Assembly (NCBI RefSeq): GCF_008831285.2
Contig: NC_045143.1
Span: 7,883,503-7,947,502, forward strand
Source of the DNA: Nymphaea colorata
Taxonomy: Eukaryota; Streptophyta; Magnoliopsida; Nymphaeales; Nymphaeaceae
DNA length: 64,000 nucleotides
Reading direction: 5' to 3'
Position numbers and translations under genes: made by a program. This document shows positions 47,037-58,640 of the stretch, piece after piece; within the stretch, counting starts at the first letter, position 1, and every line of letters begins with the position of its first letter. A model generated the notes under the pieces. It ran no database searches, had not been told where the DNA came from, and saw only the letters and a list, made by a program, of their open reading frames with translations.

Positions 47037-47817
47037 GATGGAGAGAGTTCTTGTTTCCAAGAGCACTTCTTAGGAGGATCCTGTGTTGAACAAAGCATAT
47101 AGTTTCTGCGCATGTGTTACTAAAAATTTTTTTGACATTTTTCATAATATTTTTTGTGTACTTGAAACTTGGCTTCCTATTTTAGTCCTCGAATGGAAGC
47201 ATTTAAAGGGATGAGAAATTGTAAGGGTTTTGGATTTGGATAATTATGTCCGTATGGTGATCTTGATCAAATTGTAATACAGCCTAAAAAAAATCAAAAC
47301 TTCGAAATCATATCCTAATTATTTACATTGTTAGAACCTTGTGTCAGAGTCCAAAGGGGCGTACAATTGACTATCTCAAATTTCACAAATTTAACATCTT
47401 CTGCATCAGCTTGAAAGGCTCTTTATTGCTAGATAATCCAAATCTTTTACCTTCTACAAATCTTTACTGTACGGGCTATCTTTTAGTCATTTTCATACTG
47501 GCTTTTAACGAATTGAATGAAGATCTCATGACTTGACCATGTATTTGGATTCGACTAACGGACTAAGTAGAATACTTGTGTTGAACCAGATATCACCAGC
47601 TTTTGGAACTCTCTTACTCTCCCACGCTAACTCCTTGTACTTTGGATATGAGGCATGGAAGCCAGTTTATGCTCGACCCTTTGGCTCGCATGTTTCAACT
47701 CAGGGTTACAACAGTAGGAGCTTCATGTTCCAATCAACGGAGAGTAATTCTGAACTGCAGATCTTTAGTAATTCGCTTTGCTCCACAAATTCTCCTAGTG
47801 TCCTCGACATAGATGGG

Positions 47818-47879
47818 ACGACAAAGGATTCCGATGGGTCATGGGTGGACGACAAAGGATTCCGATGGGTCATGGGTGG
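47818..47879. repeat. 31-bp tandem duplication
   Basis: acgacaaaggattccgatgg... twice in succession without a mismatch. Confidence 0.95.
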
Positions 47880-49404
47880 CCGGCCAGAACTTTGCGAGCT
47901 ATTGAGCTTCTACTAACATCAAATCTTGCTTCTATTCAACTGTGCATGAGAACATCAGATTTCGACATGCATGGTTTGCGTCTCCATGCCTTCACCCCAT
48001 GCATTTGTTGAACTCTACGACATCATGTTTGTGCATACCTAGCGTTGGTGCCAATTGAGAACCGATCACTTCAGGCGAAAACAACCATTGATTGTGCTAA
48101 AACCTGAAATTGCCTAAGAAGAAGAAAAATAACGAGAAAAAAAAATCGAGCTATATAGGGAAGGAAAAAGAACCCATAGTTCTCATTGTATTGGAGATCA
48201 ATAATGGCCATGTGATCTACCTTTTCAAGAAAGATCACTACCTTGGTTAAGATAGTTACACTACAAGAAACCAAGAATGTCTGTATGTTCTGTCATAAGG
48301 TGCTTTCCCTGAGGGATGAATTTGTTCGGTGCCAGGCAAATTGTCGCCATTCACTTCAATCATCCTCATTCCAGGCTGAATGGGGAAGGAGGCTGGAAAG
48401 GTGGGTGTTGGACCCATCTGCGATCTGCCTGCCGTGCGAAAGGCGGGTCAGAATTGGATAGAGAGTTGAGAAAAACACAAGAGAAGACAAGTTTTGTTTG
48501 GTACAAACTGTTTGGCAGATGCTGGGAATTACAGTAACACAGGAGGAGGAGATGGCCACATTCTCCAGCGTCCTACCCAATCTTCAAAAGCGTGCCTAAT
48601 GTCTTGAGGAGAACAAAAGAACACACTACCACCAATGATGTGATGTATGTAAATGCTGTTGAGAATTAGATAAATAAATTGGATTGCGTGAGCCCAAACA
48701 AAGGTAGGCGGGCATGGACGGATTGTTTGACTTACTGGTCGAACCATGATAAACACCACCAACAATAGTTCGCACGCAAAAGTCAGAGACACACAGTGTT
48801 AGAGATAGAGAGAGATGAAAAGAGAGAAGGGCACTTGAAATTCCATCATACACACACTGTAGAGAGAGAAAGGAATGAAAAGAGAGATGGGCACTTGCAA
48901 AAGTTGGAATTCTATAAGAAGTGATCGACATTAGTAATTGCTCAATATATTTTCTGTTTCAGACACACATGGCAGAAAGAGAAAAGAAGAAAAATTTCAC
49001 ACTGAGAAGCCACTTTCCTTCATCTTACAAGGCTTAAAGATAAAAGATTAAAGTGAGCAAATGCGTGTGTGTGTGTGTGCGCGAGAGAGAGAGAGAAAGA
49101 GCCCGAGAGCACTCGGCTTTCCAGACACGGAGAGGGAGAGTGGGTGAGAAAAAAAAGATCAGAAGAGACAACTTTGAGAAGGAGACGCTGGCTTTCAACA
49201 CTTGGCAGTCGAGTCCACCGCCCCTCTGCACTTTGCTTCTGCCCCGCTTCCAGAAGCGCCTGCACATTCCAAACACCAAAACCTCTCAAAACACACAAAC
49301 TAAAACGACAACGACAAAAAAACTGAGTCACTTCCGAATCTTTAACTTTTCAATAAATTAGCTCATTTCAACGACCAGTCTGTAAGTGGCTGGTGCATGC
49401 ACAT

Positions 49405-49407
<3 letters not shown>

Positions 49408-49446
<39 letters not shown>
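49408..49446. repeat. (TA)n microsatellite
   Basis: 39 bp of TA repeat. Confidence 0.95.
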
Positions 49447-49452
<6 letters not shown>

Positions 49453-49798
49453 CTGTCTTGGATCCATCAACGGGCCCCAATTTTTTTTAGCCAAATGATT
49501 TATTTCAGCACGTGGATTACATATCTCTAGTAGTGGGGCCGATCCACTTGAAGCCCATTCCCTGTGTGGCCAATACTGCCAACATGATAAATATGGGCCT
49601 ACAAAAGCTGAATCAAAATCCCAACCACCAACCATATAGTATGGGCACCAAAAAGATATTAAAAGATCTTCATTTATCAAGAACATGGTGGTGCCACACC
49701 AGAAAGACGAAGAGATGATTGCTTTGGTGTATACCAGCAACTTGGTACCAATTTTCATTATAAATATCCTTCTTGGAATATGCAAAATGTGATAGTTT

Positions 49799-50371
49799 TC
49801 ATTTTAAACCATTTGTTTCGAATTCTTTTCCTGTAAAAACCAGAAGAGGCTGGCTGTTGAATGGGGACGAAGCAGAAGAAAGCAAGAAAAAATCCGACGG
49901 CTGCTGTTTACTCACCGCGCAGACTGGATAAATCGGAGCTCTTCATAACACGCAACCTCTTGACACAGCTCACAAACATCCTGTCACACAGAAAAGTAGG
50001 AATTGAGAGACCATCGGAAAACTCCAAAACCAAAACACAGGCCACCAAGTTATTCATTGATATAACTATAAACTAGATGACGCTTTGACAAGTCGTCCCA
50101 CCAATCGGTCAAAGCAGTGGAAGGGTGATGCGAATTGGGTCCGTAACACATCCCCCATGAATTCAGCCCCAAATCACTCCTCCTCCAATATATATATATA
50201 TATACATTATTTAAATCTGTCGGATGCCAAATGTTATCCAACGACTAAAAGATGAAATCTTCCTGTTGAAAGCATCATAGACTATTGCTAATACTCCTCA
50301 AGCAACTGTTTTTCATGATGAATTCTCATTTTTTATCCGTGGCAACATTTTATCATCAACAATAAGATTGA

Positions 50372-50425
<54 letters not shown>

Positions 50426-52605
50426 CTACCAACTTAAGACATTAAAAAGTCATGTTGACACATTTTACCATCAACAGTAAGATTGAAACTAGACACCTAG
50501 GAAAGCATTTCGAAAATAAAGAAAGACAAAAGTTTGCTGATATGAAAAGTTTCAATGGTAGACTTTTGTCTAATTACAATTGAAATCTAACCTATCATCT
50601 CAAAAAAGTCCTTTTGGAAGTCAATCCAGAAACTTTAACCACAAAGATTAAAGTTTAAACTTCTAAAGAAGTTAAGAAAGAAGATTTTACGGAGTATACT
50701 GCTCAAAAAGTGAAGAAATTTACTTTTTTCACATATAATAAAAACATTCCAGCTTATTCCACACAGAAGTGGCTAATCAACAGTAAGGGTAGGCGTCTTG
50801 GAGTCAACAAGGAATAAAAAAAATGTCTCCCATACATCAGAACAGCAAAATTCGAACTCGATCCCGAAGACCCGACAGAACCATTAAACAAAGGAAAATA
50901 AACAAAAACCAATCGACAAAAACTCATCATGCACGAGTATTTCATACTTAATTTCAACACGGCATGAGTCATCTAATTAAACTAGAATTAAAAATTTCAC
51001 AACCACTCTCTTAAAATTTGTTATTTTATCACTTTTTCATCATCATATACTTATAATAGTATAATACTTCATATCAGAGAGAAGAAAAGTGTGGAAGGAA
51101 GAAAACAGGGGGAGCACAGGAATCCTACCTCCATGGCACATCACCAACCAGCATCCGATCACCTTCATTGTCTTCATAAACCAGGGTATATTCTCCGCTG
51201 CCGTCCAACAACCCTGTAATGGGCTTCTCTTCTTTACTACCGCCATGGCTTCCATCTGCGAGATTTCTTTGAGCTAAACCAATAACAGAAAGAAACAAAT
51301 AAGAATAGATTAAAAAAATATTGTTTTCACCTTCCGATACAAAAAGAAGGTAGCAGATTCTGTTACCTGCAAGAAGGCCTCGGAATAGTTCATCAACGGC
51401 GACGGCGAGCTTGCCGTAACTGTCATAAGCATTAAGATCAACCTTCCTCCCAATAGGCACCCCGTCCATGTTTATCTTCACAAATAGCCCGCTCTTAGGA
51501 ACCTCTGTGTTCCTTCCATTGATGGGATCTGCAGTGCTCTGTTTTTCTGGTGGGGGTTTAGAGGAGCTAGCAGCAAAATTCTTCCTGAATGATCTCAAAG
51601 GTGGCCAACCGACTACGGCCCTGCTTTTTTCAAAAAAAAAATAAAAGGAAAGTCATGTTAGGATCCGAAGGAAATTTGAACTTTAGCTTATTATCTTTTC
51701 CGTGTTTTTGCTAATCATTCAACAAGTAATTGCCTTATTTTTTTGGCTAAAACCTAACCGTTATATGTAATTTATAATCTAAAAAACAAACAAACAAACT
51801 TTTGGCAGGGAAAGAACTGCAAGGCCTAGGATAATACTCTTAAATAAACGGAAATTTGTAGCTATGCCGTAGAATTTCACATCATTAACTTTCAGATCCT
51901 GAAAATTTTCCATCTGTACAACGGAAAAACATGGGTAAAAAGTGGTTCTCAAGTTTCTCCCATGGTTGCCGTTGCTTAAAATACTCGCATGCATGAATCT
52001 CAACTAAAATTTTAACAGAAAAAAATGGCAAAAATAAATCGTTGTCCTCATCAAGAAGAACGCCCATCTTTATCCTTCTGCTATACGTGGAAAATGGCCC
52101 CCAAGACAAAGAATTCTAACCTCTGTTCTTGCTTTGTGACATTCGAAGCTGGCTCCTTCATTATGTTCTGCACACCATGGTTGGTTGTAAATGAAAGAAA
52201 GGTAGGTTGGTTATTGGGCAACACGGAAGATGCAGGAGCAGGTGGCGTTGGTGATGACCATGGAGGGAAACACCCAGACTTGTTCTGGAAGCTCTCTTGC
52301 TTGGTTGAGAAACCATCCAGCGTGTCTGAAAACACCCTTTTTGCACCTACAGAGTTAGCGCCCTTTGGGAGCTTAGAGATGTCTTCAAGGGATTGGTGAT
52401 CAGAAAGATGGGTTTCTCTCTCTACCCAGTCCCCAGGGAGGCCCAACCTCAGCTCTGTCTCTCTAGTCCTCGGCCCGAGGTCCTTCTCCTCCAAACCCCT
52501 AAACCCCTCAAGCTTCTTCCCCGCCTTCGGCCCCTCTTTCTCACCTGGAACCAACTCGAACAAAGTCCTTCCACTCTTCTCATCGACACCATTTTCTCTT
52601 TCCAT
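49799..52605 (-). CDS. IAA: Aux/IAA auxin-response repressor (five exons)
   Basis: Nuclear protein that binds ARF transcription factors, recruits a co-repressor, and is degraded by SCF-TIR1/AFB when auxin is present. Exons on the minus strand: 52121-52605, 51367-51620, 51129-51273, 49916-49980 and 49799-49830. All junctions are GT-AG and join in frame to give 326 residues. Domain I is the EAR-type motif TELRLGLPG near residue 50; domain II, the degron, is VVGWPPLRSFRKN just after the first junction (about residue 164). The PB1 part follows: GLFVKINMDGVPIGRKVDL with the conserved lysine, then YTLVYEDNEGDRMLVGDVPW with the acidic OPCA-type motif and MFVSCVKRLRVMKSSDLSSL. The last exon adds only GKEFETNGLK. 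No defects are seen. The degron has leucine where valine or isoleucine is usual. Which of the Arabidopsis IAA proteins it matches cannot be said without alignment. Confidence 0.95.
50375..50422. repeat. (TA)n microsatellite in intron 3 of the Aux/IAA gene
   Basis: About 48 bp of TA repeat inside the 1148-bp intron 49981-51128. Confidence 0.95.
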
Positions 52606-52960
52606 TTCCTTATCAAACTCCTACCCACATGCCAAAAGGGCCTGAAACTGAAGAAATTTTTTGATAACTGAAGAACACGAGAGGAAACAGAAAGAAAGAA
52701 GGGATTTCTCCAAGTTGGCAGCGCTGAGACCACCACGAAGTCTGTCAATTAAGCCGAAATGCCGGCCAACCTCCACGGAAATGACAGGCTGAGAGATTAA
52801 ACCGAAGGGCTGGTCTGTGAGGAAATGTCAAACAAAGCAGAGAAGAGAGACAGAGAGAGAGAGAGAGAGAGTCGTGGAGGAGAAAAATGGGACAAGACAG
52901 AGGAGTGAGGAGTGAAAGTAGAACACGCAAGGTGAGGTTGGGGTTCCCCTAAATATGCAC
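52606..52960 (-). promoter_or_regulatory. Leader and core promoter of the Aux/IAA gene
   Basis: Reading towards the gene, a TATA-like catatttag lies at 52949-52957, and a CT-rich leader follows with a (CT)n tract at 52851-52872. GAGACA (52847-52852), the complement of the auxin-response core TGTCTC, sits at the edge of that tract; it is in the likely leader, so its role is uncertain. Confidence 0.45.
52851..52872. repeat. (GA)n microsatellite in the Aux/IAA leader
   Basis: About 22 bp of GA on the plus strand (CT in the transcript). Confidence 0.9.
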
Positions 52961-53926
52961 AGACAGCGTAGCAAGCAGAAAAAGAAGAAGAATTAAATAT
53001 TTGGTTGCTACTGTGTTTTTCTAAAGAAGGCAAATTATTTCTTTTCATTTCAATGAAAGCGGCTACTTTTCCTGGTTTTTTCCTTTCACGGGGAATCGAT
53101 TGCCCACTTCAATTGAGCTTCGAGGAAACTGAACTACACGACAAGAATGCAACCGGTTCTTTAACCAGACATTTTTTCAACTTCGTATTCAAATATCCTT
53201 GTTCTCAGTCAAGTAGAAAAAGTAGAGCGAGCTTATCAGTGAATACAGAAACATGAAACCACGTCTGAAGATTAGACAAAGATGTTCTTCTTTAACGACT
53301 AAAACCTCTCTTTATTAAACCGAAAGCTCTGGTATGAGGGCACAAAACCCTAATCAACGATAACTTTATGAGGAAAAGAATGGAGGTTTTATCTCTGCAC
53401 ACCAGATTTGCGTGATCCGGTTTTGCAGGCTCCCCACCATTATAACATGCAGATGCCATGATGATCATGTCGCTTCCAGCCCCACACACCAAAGCGTGAT
53501 TCACCCATCCCCATTTCTTCTTTCTCTCTCCTTCTTTCTTCTTTTTTATTCTTCTTCTTTTCTGTTTTTAAAGTTTCTGAATTACTTTTTCCTCTTTTTC
53601 ATTCTTTTCGTTTTATAAGTTTTCTGAATTACTCGGAAAATAAATTGGCAAAAGATTGGATGCTCCCTCTGAGGTGAACAAATGATGTTTCCTGTTCTTG
53701 CTTTTACTTTCTTCTAAGTTATTGCAGATTTGACAGCTTCGATGACCGGCAAATTTCAGGTCGCTTGAAGAATCCTTCACCTTTTTACAGTTTAGTCTCT
53801 GTGCTTTTGTCCGTTAGGGAGTTGAACTTTTAACTTCCGTAAATTGCAGAATGGAGCTTGGGTTACCGTATAACCGCATCAACGGTGTCACGAACTTTGC
53901 ATTTTGAAGCAACGCAAAGTCCAAAT
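52961..53926. other. Upstream region of the Aux/IAA gene
   Basis: Contains the distal promoter. A T/C-rich patch lies at 53515-53610. No second gene is recognised. Confidence 0.5.
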
Positions 53927-54250
53927 TAGGTGCAGAAAAGGAGCTGAGTCGAACTTGAACTCGTTTAGCTCAACTCGAGTTGATTCATACATTGCTCGGT
54001 TGCAGCTCGAATTGAATGGTATAAGGTTAGATTAAGATCGACTTGATAAACCGAGTCCTAGCTGGAAGTCAATTCGTTTAAGCTTGTTCATCAACTTCTC
54101 ATTTGATTTGATCATTTTGAATGGTTTTTAAGTCTGGAAATTATTAGTAAAATAGATTATGTACATTAAACTAGCTTGCTCAGTTTAATCGAGTGGAGTT
54201 CATGTAATTCGAACTCGACTCGTTTATAAGCTCGAGTTTTCAGCCACATA
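53927..54250. mobile_element. Decayed hAT-like MITE, about 324 bp
   Basis: Carries cgaacttgaactcg, caactcgagttg and cgaactcgactcg motifs near its ends, as in 13467-13938. Left end taggtgcagaaaagg and inverted right end tatgtggctgaaaac are partly alike. No target duplication remains. Confidence 0.45.
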
Positions 54251-55478
54251 AATGAATTCGAGTCGATCTCAAGATGGTTGGACTCATTGTACAACCCAAT
54301 TCAAGTACTTGAAACCAGCAGCTTATTAGCAAATAAAAATTACCAAGTTTCAAACCCAAATTGCAAATCTTTTTTTCACTTTGGATGTGGCATGATATGG
54401 TTGAACTGTTAGATCTGAAGAACATTAAAATTTTTCTCCTCCTGCACGATAAAAAATTGGAAGGTGTTTATATACTGAACGGATAAAGCGGAATGTTAGT
54501 GTTTTTTTCTTTTTAACATTGACGGTTGAAAGAAGAATAAAAAAATAATAGAGCATTATAGGAAAAGGATCAAGCACTGATCTATCCAACGTTTACCAAT
54601 TTGTTATATATTTAGACATATATACATATGAGGAGGTGGGTGAGTGGGTGGGTGGGTGTCAACTTTGTCATTTTAATTTTTTCGTATGGATAAAATCTCG
54701 AATTTACTGCCATTAATTTTCTGGAGGCAGGTAAGAGTATGAGTATTGTATTACTTTTGGTAAAAGAGAGCAAGAACAATTATCTTCACCTTCCGCCTGG
54801 CCGACAGATGGAAGGGACGGGCGTTCGTTTTGCAGCAGCAGCCCTCGCTTTTAATTCGTGGCGTCCCATCAACTTCGGCGACACTACCACGTTCAGACCC
54901 CACACCGCACTCGTGAGGACACAATATTGCTAAACGAAATTATCCCTTCTCCACCTGCCCAGAAGATCACTCAAAAACCACGACATCGCCGGAAAAACGG
55001 AAACCGAGCAAAAAAACGGCCGGCCTGATGGAGTCGCCGACGGGACGCAATATATCATTCATTTACGTGCTTACTAAAATGCACAAACTCATTGGTATAT
55101 ATGGCTTATATATATTGTAATATTATATATAGAAAATTGTAGGACTGTGTTGGCGGAACAATCTGGTGTTGTCGACGTTGAAAGAATTGCCGAGTAGAAA
55201 GTTGAAAACGAGATTACGTGAAGAGACAGGTCATCGCGGAAGAGTTGATCTGCACAAGACGTTACATGGGGAGGAGGAGTGGATCGTTGGTCGCCGGGGA
55301 CAGAACCAAATAAGAAAGAGCATGCGCGTTCCCTGGCTTTTCTGCGTCTTTCCTTTTCGTTGATTTAACATTTCTCCAAAGATCATCAAAAACCACCTCT
55401 CCGATTAACACTCACACTGAAATCGATGCACTTCAGATAAAAATTTTCTCTCCTTTGTTTGGTTAGGGCTTAGGGTAG
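54251..55478. other. Intergenic DNA with a G-quadruplex motif
   Basis: The plus strand has gggtgagtgggtgggtggg at 54638-54656. The GC-richer stretch 54790-55030 could not be assigned. Confidence 0.55.
54638..54656 (+). other. Canonical G-quadruplex motif
   Basis: Four runs of three G separated by loops of 5, 1 and 1 bases. Short loops predict a stable fold. Confidence 0.8.
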
Positions 55479-55900
55479 ATGCATAAACCCTCGGATCGGG
55501 TCGGGTCGGGTCATGGGTTGACCCGAACCCCATTCCTCACTGGGCACGGCATCCTCGCCTGGTCGGCTGCAGGCTGCTGCTGCAGCGGAAGCGATGGGTT
55601 TTGGACGCTGCCGGGAACGCGTGCCGCACACAGATTCTCCCCCCACCCCCGGTGTGGGGCCCACACGCCCCTTTCTTTATATTTTGACTGCCATTGGTTG
55701 GATCTGCGACTGGTGGGGCCCGCAAAGCAATATCTGATCAGTCGCGTTCCGACACGTTGCCACGCGGACACGTGCTGCAAATCCTTTTTGGTCTTCTCAG
55801 TCAGCTCCACCACGGCTACCTGGAACTCCCCATTCGCCCACGTGGCCACTTCCACTTACCCGGAGCTCCTTCACTTCCCTCTAAATTGCAAACACGCGCG
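55479..55900. promoter_or_regulatory. GC-rich block with two G-boxes
   Basis: CACGTG occurs at 55769-55774 and 55839-55844, with ggtggggcccgc (TCP-like ggggccc) at about 55713-55724 and gggtcgggtcgggt near 55498-55511. It would fit a promoter, but no adjoining gene can be identified. A 186-codon frame is open across it because of base composition. Confidence 0.35.
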
Positions 55901-56416
55901 CCATTTAGTTCCGTTTTTTCCCGCAAACCTCATTTCGCATATATGTGCGAAATCACGATTCTTTGGAATGACTCGATGTCTGTTCGGTCCAATGATTTTT
56001 TATGATCCGCAAAGTCAAATTTTACGACTTGAGAGATAAAAAGTCTCTCGGTTTTCAGGAGGAGGACAGGTTGAAGACATAAAATACGAGTTTATGATCA
56101 TGTCAAACGCATTTGCATTGTCGAATCTGGTTAAAATGACTTGATTGAAGACTTGCAATGGATTAGGTTAAAACAACTCCATCCCGCTGTCTACGCGCGG
56201 ACGTGTGGGATTTACGGGCTATGTTGGTCAAGTGAATAGAAGAAAAATATGATATGATTGTAAAGCATTCAATCATTCAATCAATTTGATTGATGACTTC
56301 AAGTGTGTCACGTATGAAGTTATTTTATCGAAATGTGACAGTGATAATATTTCACGTGACCCATTGTAAGTTACCATTCAAATTGACCAGCCGGCACATA
56401 AATTAGCTTAAGAAGT

Positions 56417-56545
<129 letters not shown>

Positions 56546-57507
56546 TAACTCTACTTTCAAGTCACTTAATTCATTTAATCAGACCTTACATATAAAGAAT
56601 ACCAATGGTTAAAAGAAAAACAATGAAAAAAAATGTGAATTAATACTATATGATAAAAATACCATCATCTTTTTTTTTTTTCCTTTTAACTGTTGATTAT
56701 ATTAGATTAGACGGCCGTAGTTGGATGACTGAGTGACTCTGAAAATTTAAACTCATAATTTTATTTTCCTATATATATATATATAAATTGGTGTATACCT
56801 TACCTGTCTGGTTTGAGTGGCATGGGTGCAATCACTTTTGAGCGTGCTATGACACTAGGGGTTAATAAAGTAGCCTTAAAAGTTTTATGCAGTTGAACTA
56901 ACAAGTGATCAAGTCTTTACGTGGGTGTGGTTTCTAAAGAAAAAGTATCCAATTATTTTAGTTCTTTTGAAGTCATATATGTGTGTATACGTATGTGTCT
57001 TATGTGGCCATCGGCCTTCTGTCGGGCGGTTGGTCTTCTCACCCACCCAAAGTCTTATATGTGTGCATACGTTATGTGTTTGCATGTAAGGTCGTGTTTG
57101 AATTAGCAGATGATAATGTATGAGACGTCCTCCACCCCCCTTTCTCCGAATCATTCATGGCACGTTCCAAGCTATCAAACACCATTTTAAGTGATCTAAT
57201 ACTAGAGATAGTGAAAGAGAGAGAGAAGAAAATATTAGATTAAAGAATTAGGGCGCTTATTCATCCAAGGAGGAGGAAAATCAATCAGTTGAAAGCGAAA
57301 TCAGCAAAATATAAACAAAGTTTCGTATGTCAGCAGTAAACCTATTAATCTATCATATCCTTTTGTCTCCCCACCAAACTTTGGATCTGTTCACCAGCAT
57401 TTTTTTCAACCAGACACAAACCTATATATATCTAACCATGGGGAAGCGTCATTGAAAAATCTTTTTGAGAACTAGAAATCTGTTTGGAGAGTGCGCTGGA
57501 TTGTGCA

Positions 57508-57542
57508 AACACGCACACGTACACGCACACGTACACGCACAC
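57508..57542. repeat. Short cacgta-type minisatellite
   Basis: cacacgtacacg units repeated about three times. Confidence 0.85.
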
Positions 57543-58561
57543 TAGAAACTGTTCATCGAAGTCCTTCATCTGAGTCGTCACTATGCTTTTACGGCCCTGA
57601 TGATCGACCAAGATGAGTGGTTTATGTTGTTGAGGGATATTCAAGTTGAAGGGTATATCATATGGTCATCCAGGTACGCCCCTAAAACCTATGGGCTGGG
57701 GGAAAGCAGGGTGGCTTCACCTCTCGTACACCGTCAAAGCACAACCTAATTTTAAGAATTTCTAGCTTTAAGGACTCAACTTGATCGTCAAATGCATGTC
57801 GGCTCTAATTAAATTCTCACGTCTCTAATAAAAGAACACCTTCTTGATCGGTCATTATATTGGGGTCTTGCCACTTAGTGGGTGTTTGGTAATAGGAACA
57901 CTAATGTGATATCAATGCATAAATCTATTATAAAGATTGAAACAAATTCATGGAACACTATGTTCTAGTCTTCCTATTAGTATACACCTCATAAAGTGCT
58001 ATTTGATAATAACGAGAGGTATTTAGGGCAGGTCACGACTGTGTGCACAGTTCGGCCTGACGAGGTAGACTATGGAACTGTAACAAACTGTTCTCATTGT
58101 CAAACGGCTCTTCAGGGTCAGCACATGCTCGACCTCCTTACATCCTTAGACCTTAACTTGAAGGGTTTAATCTAGTCTATCCAACCAAATGTCTAGAGCT
58201 TTGTCCAACTTTGTGGAACTAAAAAAAGAACTTAAACCTAAAAGAAAGAGTGGGGTGCCACAAAAGTACTTTGGAATTAAGTGCCCATGATTTTGATATG
58301 CTTTTCTTTATAAAGAATAAGATGTTTGGACAAATCACATATAAAATTAAACACATCAATCTTTCTATGTCTAATTATTTAGTCAATTAACAAATCACTT
58401 GTTTTCTTTAAAATTAAGCAGAACTATGCTTTGAGGTTAATTTGTCGCAAAGCGTGCAGTATTTTTAAAAGACAAACTCCACGCTAGATCATGATGTTAC
58501 ACACAACCTTCTGAGAAGCTTCTGAGTCAATAAGCGAGGACCACCCTGCTGGTATGTAGCT

Positions 58562-58640
58562 GATTTGCTGAACTTTTTTGCACTTCTTTAGAATAGTATA
58601 AAGGAGTGCTTCTTGATTTCTCTGAGGTGTTCAGCAAATC
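58562..58640. other. Nested inverted repeat (hairpin-forming)
   Basis: Outer arms gatttgctgaac (58562-58573) and gttcagcaaatc (58629-58640) pair perfectly over 12 bp. Inner arms gcacttcttta (58580-58590) and taaaggagtgc (58599-58609) pair at 10 of 11. The unpaired spacers are unequal (6 and 19 bases). Confidence 0.7.

Larger units (their letters stand above)
47037..49798. other. Intergenic DNA downstream of the Aux/IAA gene
   Basis: A 127-codon open stretch at 47533-47916 (plus strand) contains a perfect 31-bp duplication (47818-47848 and 47849-47879). Its product is not recognised, so I do not call a gene. Simple repeats at 49063-49100 (GT then GA) and 49408-49446 (TA). Confidence 0.5.

Noticed and set aside
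55479-56039. 186-codon open frame on the plus strand
   Set aside because: Its product resembles nothing known, and the minus strand and other frames are also open across the same GC-rich block, which points to base composition.
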